A stretch of 64,000 nucleotides of DNA from Amycolatopsis sp. NBC_01488 (GCF_036227105.1 NZ_CP109434.1:8590501-8654500), one strand, 5' to 3'. Shown: positions 17,344 through 26,284, counted from the stretch's first letter. Translations and numbers: made by a program. The notes: generated by a model not told the origin, from the sequence alone.

Positions 17344-17988
17344 TCAGACCGGAATGGCCCCGGACTCGGCGAACTCCAGCCGTTTCGCCACGGAGACGGT
17401 CTGGTCGGCGAACCGTTCGTAGAACCGCGCCAGCAGCGCGAGGCTGGTCGCGGACTGCACGCCGTGCGGCCATTCGTCCTTGGTGATCTCGCGCAGGACG
17501 TCGGCGTGCAGGGCGTCGACGATGTGATCGGTCTCGTTCAGCTCCGAATACGCGCCGGCCGCCTCGCCCGAGATCCGGGCGGCGAGCCGATCGACCATCC
17601 CGGCCGCGGTGGTGCTCATGTCGGCGAACACGGGGGCCAGCTCGGCCGGCACGGCCCGGTCGGGGTGGGTGAAGCGCGTGGTGTCGGCGATGTGCGCGGC
17701 GAGGTCACCCATCCGCTCGAACTTTTCGGCGCAATAGATCACGGCGAGGATCGTGCGCAGATCCCCGGCGACCGGTGCCTGCAGCGCGAGCAACGACTGG
17801 GCGTGCGCTTCGCATTCGGTGCGCGCCCGATCCAGGTCGTCGTCGGCGCCGAGAACTCGCTCGGCCAGCGGCAGGTCGGCGGTCAGCAACGCCGTACTGG
17901 CACGGCGCATGGATTCCGCCGCCAGCCGGCACATCGACGTCAGCTGGTCACCGAGTTCCGCCAATTCGTCGTGGAACTTTTCGCGCAT
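17344..17988 (-). CDS. phoU: PhoU-family phosphate signalling protein
   Basis: 214-residue protein made of two tandem three-helix PhoU repeats. The metal-cluster motifs appear as EKFERMGDLAAHIAD (about 91-105) and LLARFYERFADQTVSVAK (about 186-203). PhoU proteins restrain PhoR-type kinases and Pst transport when phosphate is plentiful. No pst or pho two-component genes are adjacent here. ATG at 17988 is preceded by only a weak ribosome site. Confidence 0.9.
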   Translation of the reverse strand: MREKFHDELAELGDQLTSMCRLAAESMRRASTALLTADLPLAERVLGADDDLDRARTECEAHAQSLLALQAPVAGDLRTILAVIYCAEKFERMGDLAAHIADTTRFTHPDRAVPAELAPVFADMSTTAAGMVDRLAARISGEAAGAYSELNETDHIVDALHADVLREITKDEWPHGVQSATSLALLARFYERFADQTVSVAKRLEFAESGAIPV

Positions 17989-18156
17989 CCGGCCAGTATA
18001 GGGCTATTTTCCACGAAGAAGGACGCGTATTCGGGGCATTCTCCCGAAGGAAACACCGCCACGGCAGGCAATGATCAATGAATGCGTCGAGCCCGCCGAT
18101 CCGCGACCTCCCGCGCCGGCTCGCTCGTCCACTGTGGACTGTCGACGGGCGTATGA

Positions 18157-18182
18157 ACGGGGCGCCACCTGATGGCGGCGCC
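18157..18182 (-). terminator. intrinsic hairpin downstream of the 18200-18916 gene
   Basis: Stem GGGGCGCC / GGCGCCCC with a 10-nt loop, 18 bp beyond the stop of the minus-strand gene. The next 100 bp towards phoU have no other obvious signal. Confidence 0.55.
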
Positions 18183-18199
18183 CCGTCCGGCCGGTCGGT

Positions 18200-18916
18200 C
18201 TAGCGGGCCTTGTGCTCGGTCTTGCCCTTGTCCGCGGCCGCGTGGCCGTTGGTGCCGTTGGCCGGCTTCGGGGACGCGGGCTTCTCCGCGGCCGGCTTCG
18301 GCGCCGGCTTCGCGGGCGTCGGCGGGACGGCCTGATCAGCAGGCGTCACGACCTTGTCGGCCGGCACCGGAGCCGGCTTCGTGTTCTCCTCCGCCAGCGG
18401 GTTGGACCGCTTGACCTGCACGACGGCCACCACCGCGGCGGCCACCGCGCCGAGGGCCAGCAGCCACGGCCAGCGAGACCGGCGGCCGCGGTCGCCGCGC
18501 GCCACGTTCTTCGCTTCCTCCAGCGCCACCGCCAGGTCGCGCTTCGCCGTCGCGACGGCCTTGCGCCGCTTGCGGTTCGACTCGTTCGCCGAGCCCGCCA
18601 CGGTCGCGATCGCCTGCGCCGCCTTGCGGCCGGGGTCGCGCAGCTTCACCGCGCGGGCCAGCACCTCGTCCCGGGCGGCGACCGAGTGCTTCAGCACGTC
18701 CCGGCGCGACGACCGGGTGCTCTTGTCGAAGTCCTTGGTCGCCGAGCGGCCGACCTTCGCGAGCTCGTCCGCGCCCTCGGTCAGCTTGCGATCGGTGATC
18801 TCCACCGCCCGCGTGGCCGCGGCCACCCCCACCCGTGCCGCCTCGGCGGCGAGATCCCGGACGCCGGCCGCGGCCGTCTTCACCGATCGCCCGACCGGAG
18901 CATCGCCCTGGCTCAT
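18200..18916 (-). CDS. basic helical membrane-anchored protein with Pro/Ala-rich tail
   Basis: 238 residues. The first 140 are Ala/Arg/Lys-rich and predicted helical, with heptad-like charged spacing. A single transmembrane segment (WPWLLALGAVAAAVVAVVQV) lies at about 146-165, and a Pro/Ala/Lys-rich tail (PTPAKPAPKPAAEKPASPKP region) follows. The tail resembles cell-wall-spanning linkers. The charged N-terminal region would be cytoplasmic and could bind nucleic acid or protein. ATG at 18916 was chosen with GAGAGGTG upstream. No known family recognised. Confidence 0.7.
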   Translation of the reverse strand: MSQGDAPVGRSVKTAAAGVRDLAAEAARVGVAAATRAVEITDRKLTEGADELAKVGRSATKDFDKSTRSSRRDVLKHSVAARDEVLARAVKLRDPGRKAAQAIATVAGSANESNRKRRKAVATAKRDLAVALEEAKNVARGDRGRRSRWPWLLALGAVAAAVVAVVQVKRSNPLAEENTKPAPVPADKVVTPADQAVPPTPAKPAPKPAAEKPASPKPANGTNGHAAADKGKTEHKAR

Positions 18917-18959
18917 GTGATCACCTCTCACTAGTCCTGCAGGCAGGGCCTGCTCAGCC

Positions 18960-19226
18960 TCACACCAGTGGGCTACCCACCAAACGGCCGTCCGGAACCT
19001 CGGACCACTCTTCGGTGTCGGTCAGGCCCGCACGTCGGGCAGGCTCTCGCCGCGCTGCAGGCGCCACGCGTCGCCGGATCCGGCGCGGGCCGTCGCGGTC
19101 GGCGGGCGACGCCCGGACAGCGAGCCAGAGCGAGTCCGACCCGACCCAGCCGCACGACGAGATGCCGCGCTGGGCGCACAGCGCTCCGCGACTCCGCGAA
19201 CAGCTGCCGCGGTCGGCGTGCGACAC
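18960..19226 (-). CDS. doubtful small ORF in an otherwise empty 325-bp spacer
   Basis: An 88-codon minus-strand frame covers most of the spacer between the helical membrane protein and the kinase. Its C-terminal part (LTDTEEWSEVPDGRLVG) looks more protein-like than the Arg/Ser-rich middle. No ribosome site is convincing and I recognise no family. It may be a short hypothetical gene or chance. The rest of 18917-19241 holds no clear element. Confidence 0.2.
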   Translation of the reverse strand: MSHADRGSCSRSRGALCAQRGISSCGWVGSDSLWLAVRASPADRDGPRRIRRRVAPAARREPARRAGLTDTEEWSEVPDGRLVGSPLV

Positions 19227-19241
19227 CCGACCGGCGGGCCG

Positions 19242-20501
19242 TCAGTGGCCGGTCTGGCCCTTTCCCTTCACCGGGCCGTTGCCCTTGGTCTTGCCCTTGG
19301 CCTTGCCGTTCTCCGGGCCCGTGGCGTGCACGGCGCCCGAGGTGGCGGGCGGGGGCAGCGGCACCGCCGCGAGCCCCGGGGTCACCGACGCCCCGCCCTG
19401 CGACGACCCCATCAGCACGGTCGTCACCGGCGCCGACGCGGACACCGGCGTCGACGGGACCGTGCTGCTCGGGACCACCGATCCGGCCACGGGCTGCTCG
19501 CCCGCGTCGGGGCCCGCGACGTCCGGGCGCGTGAGCAGCACGGCGAGCACCACGGCGGTGCCCGCGGTCACGAGACCTCCGGCCGCGACCAGCTTCCGCC
19601 GCCGCGTGGGCGCCGGGGCCGGCTCCCGCAGCAGCTCCAGGATCTCACCGGCCGCGGGGCGATCCGCGGGTTCGCGGGCGGTCATCCGTTCGAGGGTGCG
19701 GGCCAGCGGTGCGGGCAGACCGGCGGGCACGCGGGGCGGCCGGTGCAGCCGCGCCGTCGCCGACTCGGCCAGCGTGCCCGGGTATTCGCGCTCGGCGGTC
19801 AGGCACTCCAGCAGGATCAGGCCGAGCGCGTAGACGTCGGCCGCCGGGCCGGCCCGCTCGCCGACGACCTGCTCCGGGGCCAGGTACGCGGCCGTGCCGG
19901 TCACCAGGCCGGTGCCGGTGACGTGCGTCGAATCCAGCTCGTGCGCGATGCCGAAGTCGGAGATCAGCGGGCCGTCGCCGCCGAGCAGGACGTTGGCGGG
20001 CTTGAGGTCCCGGTGCACGACCCGCCGGTCGTGGACGTGGGCCAGCGCTTCGGCGAGCTGGGCGGCCAGCTCGGTCACCTGCTCGACCGGCAGCGGCCCG
20101 CCGAGCAGGCGCTGCGCGAGGTTCTCCCCCGCCACCAGCTGCATCACCAGGTAGGGCCGGTCGCCGTCGGTGCCGCTGTCGAACAGGGCGACGACCCGGG
20201 GGTGGTCGATGCTGGCCTGGATGGTCTTCTCCCGCGCCCGGCGCAGCTGTTCGACGGCCACCGCGCCCCGGTCGTACACCTTGACCGCGACGTCCCGGCG
20301 CATCCGCCGGTCGAACGCCTGGTAGACGCGGGCCGTGCCGCCGCTGCCGATCAGGCCGCCGATCTCGTAGCGCCCGGCGATCACCTCCGGCGGCTCGTCG
20401 CGGGCCCACCACGGCCCGACTCCGGCGACGTCCAGCGAGTACCGGGGCGAGGTGGCGGCGCCGTCACCGGCGTGCGCGCCGTCCGCTGTTCCGGAATGCA
20501 C
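19242..20501 (-). CDS. membrane Ser/Thr protein kinase
   Basis: 419-residue Hanks-type kinase. The Gly loop GSGGTARVY is at about residues 45-53, the VAIK-like lysine in VAVKVYD at about 66, HRDLKPANVLL at about 155-165, DFGIA at about 174-178 and PEQVVGE of the activation segment at about 204. A transmembrane helix (KLVAAGGLVTAGTAVVLAVLL) at about 297-317 leads to an approximately 100-residue Ser/Thr/Pro- and Gly/Lys-rich extracytoplasmic tail without PASTA repeats, ending in a KGK-repeat segment. GTG at 20501 was chosen with GGAGG 9 nt upstream; the frame remains open further upstream but is not kinase-like. All catalytic residues are present. Ligand unknown. Confidence 0.88.
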   Translation of the reverse strand: MHSGTADGAHAGDGAATSPRYSLDVAGVGPWWARDEPPEVIAGRYEIGGLIGSGGTARVYQAFDRRMRRDVAVKVYDRGAVAVEQLRRAREKTIQASIDHPRVVALFDSGTDGDRPYLVMQLVAGENLAQRLLGGPLPVEQVTELAAQLAEALAHVHDRRVVHRDLKPANVLLGGDGPLISDFGIAHELDSTHVTGTGLVTGTAAYLAPEQVVGERAGPAADVYALGLILLECLTAEREYPGTLAESATARLHRPPRVPAGLPAPLARTLERMTAREPADRPAAGEILELLREPAPAPTRRRKLVAAGGLVTAGTAVVLAVLLTRPDVAGPDAGEQPVAGSVVPSSTVPSTPVSASAPVTTVLMGSSQGGASVTPGLAAVPLPPPATSGAVHATGPENGKAKGKTKGNGPVKGKGQTGH

Positions 20502-20822
20502 GAGGAGCGACCTCCGCAAGCAGAGTGCGAAACCGGCCGCGAGGCTCGGCGCTGGGCTACGGCTGCTGGACTGAACCGCGGAATGCGGACCCACTCTACG
20601 CCCGGACCCGGGTCCGCGGGCTGGTGCTGTGCCCCTCCCGACAACGGCGTTTGGCGGTCCCGCCCAGCGGGAACCTGGTCCGCCCGGCCGACAATCGGCG
20701 GTGGGCGCCAACGCCGGGCCCCGCGGTGGGCGAAGCGCGCCGGCGTAGCAGCGGTGACCAGTCCCAGCACGAACATCAGGACTCCGGCGCGAGGCCGAGC
20801 ACCGCGGTGTTCTCGACGGCGG
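20502..20822. other. 321-bp spacer without a convincing gene
   Basis: Lies between the kinase start and the 3' end of the Nudix gene. It contains short inverted segments (for example GGACCCGGGTCC-like sequence near 20615) but no supported gene. Promoter elements for the kinase are expected here, but none is clear. Confidence 0.5.
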
Positions 20823-21284
20823 TCACGCCGGCCGGGGCGACCGCTTGACGTAGTCGTCCACGATCGGGCGCTCCGGGCCGATGACGTCGTCCGGGAGCCG
20901 GTCCGGTTCGAAGAACTCGTACCCGGAGATCTCCACCCCGTCCACGTGCACCACCGGGGCGTTCACCCGCGTGACGAACGCGGCCGTCACGTTGTGCACC
21001 TCGTCGCCGTGCGGGTAGCGGTAGTAGTACTCCGGTCCGGCGTAGACGCCGAACAGCTCGAGCTCCCCGATCACGAGCCCGATCTCCTCCCGCACCTCGC
21101 GGCGGCCGGCGTCCTCGAAGGACTCCCCCGGGTCCAGGAAGCCGCCCGGCAGGCCCCAGTCGCCGCTCTCCGCGCGGGTGACCAGCAGGAGCCGGTCCCG
21201 CTCGTCGACGACCAGCACGGAGGTGCCGGGCAGGATCAGCGGCCGGGTCCCGACCAGGGCGCGCAGTTCGGCGATGTAGTTCAT
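20823..21284 (-). CDS. Nudix hydrolase
   Basis: 153-residue Nudix protein. The Nudix box G-x5-E-x7-REVREEIG is intact (GGFLDPGESFEDAG followed by RREVREEIGLV, about residues 48-72). The N-terminal strand ILPGTSVLVVDERDRLLLV is typical of NUDIX hydrolases that clean up modified nucleotides or nucleotide sugars. ATG at 21284 was chosen because homology starts there; the upstream frame is Arg-rich. Cytoplasmic. Substrate unknown. Confidence 0.88.
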   Translation of the reverse strand: MNYIAELRALVGTRPLILPGTSVLVVDERDRLLLVTRAESGDWGLPGGFLDPGESFEDAGRREVREEIGLVIGELELFGVYAGPEYYYRYPHGDEVHNVTAAFVTRVNAPVVHVDGVEISGYEFFEPDRLPDDVIGPERPIVDDYVKRSPRPA

Positions 21285-21515
21285 GGTGCCCCTCGTTCGG
21301 CCGCGGCGGCGAACCGGCTTCCACCGGCAGGTGATCACGACGATAGCGTGGCCGGATCCCGTGGTCGTCGCACTCGGGGAAAGCGGGCCAGGAGATCGAG
21401 TACGGGGACTGAGCGGCGACCGTGACGGGGCGGTCGGGTCGGCATGGAGGCGTCCCGCATCGGCGCCTCCGATCGCCACTGTCCTAAGTGGAGTAGGTGG
21501 GCCCGGCCAGCCCCG

Positions 21516-22682
21516 TCAAGCACCGACCTCGGGAATCTCCTGCCCGGGCCGCAGCGGGACCTTCGGGACGATTCGCCGGGGCCGGCGCGGGAACGGGATC
21601 ACCGTGGCCCGGTGGGCCACCGTCACGTGGCCGCTGGCCGCCTGGCCGAGCAGGATCGCCAGGACCAGCAGCAGCGGTGTCCGCCAGCCGCCCGTGTGCG
21701 TGTGCAGCCAGCCGCAGGCCAGCACGCCGAAGCCCGCCATCACGTAGCCCACGCCCTGGACCGAGGCGGACAGTGAGAGCGAGCTGTCCTTGCTGCGCAA
21801 CGAGATCGTCGTCAGGGCGAACGCGAGCGAACCCATGCCCATGCCGGTCGCGGCGGCCCACGCCCACGGTGCCGCCGCGGGGGCGAGGAGCAGGCCGGCC
21901 ACGCCGACCACGTTGGGCGCGGCCAAGGCGGCCACGAGCAGGGTCTGGTTGCGCCACCGGCGCGTCCAGCCGGGGACCAGCCACATCATCGGCAGCCCCA
22001 TGGCCATCGACACCGCGAGGCACGCGCCCGCGGTCGTCGGCGAGACACCCGCGTCACGCAGGATTCCGGGTAGCCAGCCCATGACGAGGAAGGTCACCGT
22101 CGAGATCAGTCCGAAGTGGATGGTCAGCGCCGTGGCCCGGACCGGGCGCGAGGCCGGCCGCGGCTCCAGGAACTCGCCGGTCGTGCGCCGCCACACCAGG
22201 TGGGCCAGCAGGGCCACCAGCGCCCACCACCCCAGGCCGGCCCGCCACGACGACGACAGCACCGCCGCCGGGGTGATCAGCGCGCCGGCCGTGCTGCCCA
22301 GCCCGAGACCGAGCGGGTAGGCGGCGGATCCCTTGGCCAGCAGGGGAAGCACGGTGCCGAGCACGGCGATGGACAGGCACGCCAGCGCCGTCCCGGCCAG
22401 GAGCGGCACCGCGCCGCCGAGGACCCGCCCGGCCAGCGCCGCCGCCAGGCCGAGGAGGGACAAGGTGACCGTCCGGTGCGTTCCGACGCGGCCGCACAGC
22501 CACGGTGTCGCCCGGCCACCGAGGCCGATCGCCCACAGGGGCAGCGCGACGAGGATCGCGGCGATCAGGGAACCGGCGACGGAGATGTCCGGGAGAGCCG
22601 CGCCCAGGCTCGTCACGGCCGGCCTCAGGTTGAGGGCCACTACGAAGATCACGGCGGTGGAAACGGTGGTGGCACGGGACAT
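21516..22682 (-). CDS. MFS transporter, CynX/NimT-like
   Basis: 388 residues with about 12 hydrophobic segments. The opening VIFVVALNLRPAVTSLGAALPDI matches the conserved first helix of the cyanate/nitroimidazole transporter (CynX/NimT) branch of the major facilitator superfamily. The central loop is short and basic. ATG at 22682 was chosen, preceded by GAGGAGGGG. It probably exports or imports a small organic anion or drug-like compound. No regulator is adjacent. Confidence 0.85.
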   Translation of the reverse strand: MSRATTVSTAVIFVVALNLRPAVTSLGAALPDISVAGSLIAAILVALPLWAIGLGGRATPWLCGRVGTHRTVTLSLLGLAAALAGRVLGGAVPLLAGTALACLSIAVLGTVLPLLAKGSAAYPLGLGLGSTAGALITPAAVLSSSWRAGLGWWALVALLAHLVWRRTTGEFLEPRPASRPVRATALTIHFGLISTVTFLVMGWLPGILRDAGVSPTTAGACLAVSMAMGLPMMWLVPGWTRRWRNQTLLVAALAAPNVVGVAGLLLAPAAAPWAWAAATGMGMGSLAFALTTISLRSKDSSLSLSASVQGVGYVMAGFGVLACGWLHTHTGGWRTPLLLVLAILLGQAASGHVTVAHRATVIPFPRRPRRIVPKVPLRPGQEIPEVGA

Positions 22683-23241
22683 CGCCCCTCCTCGGCCTCG
22701 ACGTCCGGAGCGGCGAGCCCAATCAAGCCCCCGCTTCGGCGGAATTGCTTCGGCATCCACGAACGAACGTGCATCGGCACACTTTCCGATCGGTACACGG
22801 ACCGGCCGGAGGGTCGACTCGAGGAGGCGGAGATTCCGCCTGAACGACAAGGAGGGCGGGCTGCGGCACGATTTCCGGCCATCGCCCGATACGATTTCGC
22901 CCGACCCGCACGTGCTGTGAACGAGTCGGACGACAATGCGGCGTTTTCGCCGCTAGAACAGCGATCGTGGAACTTTGAGTTTGCCCGTGAACAATTTACC
23001 TCGGGGCACACGGTCCATACTAGATCCGGAGCATGACACGCAGGTTGCGGTTGAGTAACCGCTCTCACCCGGTCACGCACAGAGCGTGACGTAGTCTCAG
23101 TGACCGCTTTCCGGATTTCGTACCAACACCGGCCCGTAGCCGGACCGAGAAACGGCAATCACCTTTGTGGACGCCTGATTCCGGCGCCGGGAACCCGCAC
23201 CACGCGACCTCACCGAACCACAGTCCGCACCGGAGTCGCGC
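22683..23241. other. 559-bp spacer with two adjacent small inverted repeats
   Basis: No convincing gene lies between mfs and tatB. Two perfect short hairpins lie close together: GCGGTT-GAGT-AACCGC (23047-23062) and GTCACGC-N5-GCGTGAC (23072-23090). The stretch 22960-23030 is noticeably AT-rich for this genome and may contain a promoter. The arrangement could be a small RNA, operators or a transcript end. Confidence 0.4.
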
Positions 23242-23574
23242 TCAGGTGGCCTCGGAATCGACGGGCGGGCGCTCGCCCGGGCTCAGTCCGACCGACGGCG
23301 GTGCGGCGGGGCCGTCGTCCAGGAGGTGGCGCCGCAGCGCCGTCCGGGGGTCGAAGTCGCGCAGCGCCTGGAGGTCCTGCAGCGGCTTGCGCAGCTGCTG
23401 GAACTCCGGGCCCAGCTCGGCCTCCAGCCGTTGCTGTGCGCCGGTGGCGAACTCGCGCGCCCGGCGCGCGGAACGGGCCACCGTGGCCACCGCGCCGGGC
23501 AGCCGTTCGGGCCCGAGGACGAACAACGCCGCCACCAGCAGGATCACCAGATGTTCCAGGCTCAGACCGAACAC
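23242..23574 (-). CDS. tatB: Sec-independent translocase subunit TatB
   Basis: 110 residues. The N-terminal transmembrane helix with MFGLSLEHLVILLVAALFVLGPERLP (residues 1-26) shows the TatA/B signature LGPERLP, with the Glu at position 8 typical of TatB. An amphipathic helix (ARSARRAREFATGAQQRLEAEL) and a longer acidic/Pro tail fit TatB rather than TatA. It recruits twin-arginine preproteins to TatC. Several Tat substrates are encoded in this window (GH2 at 5615, PAP2 at 38592). GTG at 23574 is the only plausible start. It is divergent from the deacetylase gene. Confidence 0.9.
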   Translation of the reverse strand: MFGLSLEHLVILLVAALFVLGPERLPGAVATVARSARRAREFATGAQQRLEAELGPEFQQLRKPLQDLQALRDFDPRTALRRHLLDDGPAAPPSVGLSPGERPPVDSEAT

Positions 23575-23688
23575 CGCGCGGACCGTACCCCGCGGACGCT
23601 GAGACCGTCCGGCTTTCTCAGCGTCCTCACAGCGAAGTTGCGACAGGGTGCGGGTGCGGCAGCGTCCCTCCGAGAATCGAGACCGGTT

Positions 23689-24462
23689 TTGAACGACCCC
23701 CTCACCCGCCGTGGCCTCTTCGGCTTCGCGCTGGGTGCCGCCGCGCTGACGGCGTGCTCGGCCCCCTCGCCGTCGCCCGCTCCGGACCCCGGCTCCGCGA
23801 GCCGTCCGCCGGCCACGACGACGCCGTCCGTGACGTCGGCCCCGGCGTCGCCGCCGCCGTCCGGCCCGGCCACCGAGGTGAGCCGCGCGACCTCCGGACG
23901 GCCCCAGGTCGCGCTGACCTTCCACGGCGCCGGCGACCTCCAGGTCACCCGCGAGGTGCTCGACGTCGTGCACCAGCACGGCGCGCGGATCACCGTGCTC
24001 GCCGTCGGGACCTGGCTCGCCGCCCACCCCGACGCCGCCCGCATGGTGCGCGACGGCGGGCACGAGCTGGGCAACCACACCTGGAGCCACCCGGCGCTGT
24101 CGGGGTACGCGGCGGAGCCGATGTACGCCGAAATCCAGCGCTGCCGCGACAAGCTCGTCGAGCTCACCGGGTCCCCGGGCGGCTTCTTCCGCCAGTCCCA
24201 GGGCCAGCACGCCACCCCGCGCGAGCTCGCCGAAGCCGGGCACGCCGGCTACGCGAAGGTGCTCTCCTACGACGTCGACTCCCTGGACTGGACCGACCCC
24301 GGGCCCGCCGCCATCCGGGCGGCGGTGGCGAAGGCCCGCGCGGGCAGCGTGGTGAGCATGCACCTGGGCCACCCCGGCACCGTCGCCGCGCTGCCCGGCA
24401 TCCTCGCCGACCTCGCCGGCCGCGGCCTCACGCCGGTCACCGCGTCCGAGCTGCTGGCGTAG
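23689..24462 (+). CDS. lipoprotein polysaccharide-deacetylase-like protein, altered NodB motif 1
   Basis: 257 residues. TRRGLFGFALGAAALTAC gives a twin-Arg-like lipoprotein signal with the lipobox Cys at residue 23. A Pro/Ser/Thr-rich linker then leads to a NodB-fold domain (about 70-255). Motif 2 is intact (GNHTWSHP, His-x3-His metal ligands at about 129-134), and a late SMHLGHPG motif is present. Motif 1, normally TFDDGP with the catalytic-base Asp, reads TFHGAGD. Either a downstream Asp substitutes or the protein binds rather than deacetylates glycans. The TTG start was chosen because it begins the signal; the ribosome site is weak. It is followed 3 bp later by the beta-propeller gene. Confidence 0.8.
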   Translation: MNDPLTRRGLFGFALGAAALTACSAPSPSPAPDPGSASRPPATTTPSVTSAPASPPPSGPATEVSRATSGRPQVALTFHGAGDLQVTREVLDVVHQHGARITVLAVGTWLAAHPDAARMVRDGGHELGNHTWSHPALSGYAAEPMYAEIQRCRDKLVELTGSPGGFFRQSQGQHATPRELAEAGHAGYAKVLSYDVDSLDWTDPGPAAIRAAVAKARAGSVVSMHLGHPGTVAALPGILADLAGRGLTPVTASELLA

Positions 24463-24465
24463 CCG

Positions 24466-25656
24466 ATGCGCCTCCTGCCCGCTCTCGCCGTCGTCGCCGT
24501 GCTCGCCACCGGCTGCTCGTCGGGAGGCAGCGACCCGATGCCCGGCATGCCCGGGATGACCGACCCGCCGCCGGCCGGGCTCCCGCACGAGAGCACCCCG
24601 CCCGTGCCGGGCCTGAACCCGCTGCCCGGCATGCCCGCCGTCCCCGACCCGCACGACGTGGACGCCGCCGCCGGGCCCGGCATGCTCTCCCCCGCCGTCG
24701 CCGCGGACAAGCCGCTGGTCTACGTGCCCCACAGCGGGTCCGGTGACGTGTGGGTGATCGACCCGGCCACCTTCCAGGTCGTCGCGAAGTACCCGGCGGG
24801 CAAGGAACTTCAGCACGTCGTGCCCTCGTGGGACCTGCGCACCCTCTACGCCACCGACGACCGCGGCGACCACGTCCTGCCCTTCGACCCGCGGACGGGG
24901 CAGCCGGGCAAGCCGTTCCCCGTCGTCGACCCGTACAACATGTACTTCACCCCCGACGGCCGGTACGCGATCTCGGTGGCGGAACGGCTGCGCAAGCTGG
25001 TCTGGTACGACCCGCACACGTGGCAGGTCCACGACGAGACCCCCGCTCCGGACTGCGCGGGCATCGACCACGCCGACTTCTCCCCCGACGGCCGCACCGC
25101 CGTCTTCACCTGCGAGTTCGCCGGCCGCGTCGCGGTCGTGGACGTGCCGAGCCACCGGCTGACGCGGATGATCGACATGCCGCACCGCAACACCCGCATG
25201 GGCCCGCAGGACATCAAGCTCGCTCCCGACGGCTCGGTGTACTACATCGCCGACTCCGACGCGAACGGCCTCTGGGTCCTCGACGGCGCCGCGACGCACG
25301 TCCTCCGCTTCATCCCCACCGGTCACGGAGCCCACGGCCTCTACCTGTCCCGAGACGCGAAACAGCTCTACGTCACCAACCGCCACGAAGGAAGCGTCAG
25401 CGTCCTGGACGCCCACACCGGCGCGCCGGTCACGACCTGGCGCCTGCCCGGCGGCGGCAGCCCCGACATGGGCAACGTCACCGCCGACGGCACCCAGCTG
25501 TGGCTGTCCGGGCGTTACGACAAGGTCGTGTACGTCCTGTCCACCAAGGACGGCTCACTGATCCGGAAGATCCCCGTCGGCAGCGAACCGCACGGGCTGT
25601 GCGTCTGGCCGCAGCCCGGCCGCTACTCCCTCGGGCACACCGGCATCACCCGCTGA
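24466..25656 (+). CDS. YVTN-type beta-propeller lipoprotein with Met/Pro/His-rich leader
   Basis: 396 residues. The lipobox LATGC has its Cys at about residue 17. A Met/Pro-rich segment with repeated PGMPGM-type motifs and scattered His (about 25-75) resembles methionine motifs of copper-handling proteins. A beta-propeller with YVPHSGSGDVWVID, YVTNRHEGSVSVLDAHTG and similar blades follows (about 85-390). ATG at 24466 is 3 bp after the deacetylase stop, so the two are co-expressed. Such propellers often bind ligands or partners at the cell surface. Metal binding is inference only. Confidence 0.8.
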   Translation: MRLLPALAVVAVLATGCSSGGSDPMPGMPGMTDPPPAGLPHESTPPVPGLNPLPGMPAVPDPHDVDAAAGPGMLSPAVAADKPLVYVPHSGSGDVWVIDPATFQVVAKYPAGKELQHVVPSWDLRTLYATDDRGDHVLPFDPRTGQPGKPFPVVDPYNMYFTPDGRYAISVAERLRKLVWYDPHTWQVHDETPAPDCAGIDHADFSPDGRTAVFTCEFAGRVAVVDVPSHRLTRMIDMPHRNTRMGPQDIKLAPDGSVYYIADSDANGLWVLDGAATHVLRFIPTGHGAHGLYLSRDAKQLYVTNRHEGSVSVLDAHTGAPVTTWRLPGGGSPDMGNVTADGTQLWLSGRYDKVVYVLSTKDGSLIRKIPVGSEPHGLCVWPQPGRYSLGHTGITR

Positions 25657-25775
25657 CCCGGTCCGTAGCAGAAGGTCGTTGAGAGCTTCCTGAGAGCGCG
25701 GCGACCCGCGGGCGTGAACTCTCGGCGGCCGGTTCACGTGACCCCGGGTAGACGATCAACCCCAGGAGGTCACCC

Positions 25776-26282
25776 ATGACCGAAACCATCGAGGTACGGC
25801 GCGCGGCCGTCGTCCGCAGCGACGGCGAGTACCGGCTCGTGACGAACGAGGCGGTCCCGGCCGGCACGCTGCTGTTCACCCTTGAGGGGGAGCTGACGGC
25901 GACGCCGACCCGCTACACCGTCCAGCTGGACGCGGACCGCCACGTCGACATGCCCGCGGGGTCGCCGCTCGAGGAGGTGCTGGACCGCTACTACTGGCGG
26001 TTCATGAACCACGCCTGCGAGCCGACGGCGGTGATCCGCGACCGGTCGGTGCTCAGCCTGCGCCCGATCCCGGCGTGGTCGCAGATCACCTTCCACTACG
26101 CCAGCACCGAGTACGACATGGCCGAGCCCTTCGCGTGCGAGTGCGGCAGCGGCCGCTGCGACGGCGTCATCCAGGGCTTCCGGCACCTGGCCCGGGAGCG
26201 GCGCGAGGAGCTGCGCTCGCTGCTTTCGCCGTACCTGCTGGCCGTGCTCGACGGCCGGATCGCCGAACCCGTCGGGGTGTGA
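25776..26282 (+). CDS. SET-domain protein methyltransferase
   Basis: 168 residues consisting almost wholly of a SET + post-SET unit. NHACEP at residues 78-83 corresponds to the canonical NHxCxPN cofactor-binding motif. ITFHYASTEYDM (104-115) supplies the catalytic Tyr region. CEC...C (Cys121, 123, 128) followed by DGVIQGF is a post-SET zinc-type motif. SET enzymes use S-adenosylmethionine to N-methylate lysine side chains. The ATG follows a strong AGGAGGTCACCC. The TGA is 2 bp from the GTG of the Pls-like NRPS, so the two are co-translated. A lysine-directed methylase coupled to a lysine-polymer-synthetase-like protein is suggestive. Alternatives are methylation of ribosomal or other proteins. 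Confidence 0.85.
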   Translation: MTETIEVRRAAVVRSDGEYRLVTNEAVPAGTLLFTLEGELTATPTRYTVQLDADRHVDMPAGSPLEEVLDRYYWRFMNHACEPTAVIRDRSVLSLRPIPAWSQITFHYASTEYDMAEPFACECGSGRCDGVIQGFRHLARERREELRSLLSPYLLAVLDGRIAEPVGV

Positions 26283-26284
26283 CG

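Noticed and set aside
20381..20776. Minus-strand frame upstream of and overlapping the kinase start
   Set aside because: Starts MFVLGLVTAA but becomes Arg/Pro-rich at once and overlaps the kinase N-terminus out of frame.
23575..25416. Long minus-strand open frame opposite the deacetylase and propeller genes, continuous with tatB
   Set aside because: Arg/Val/Gly-rich antisense frame caused by high GC. Only the last 110 codons (TatB) are protein-like and have their own start.
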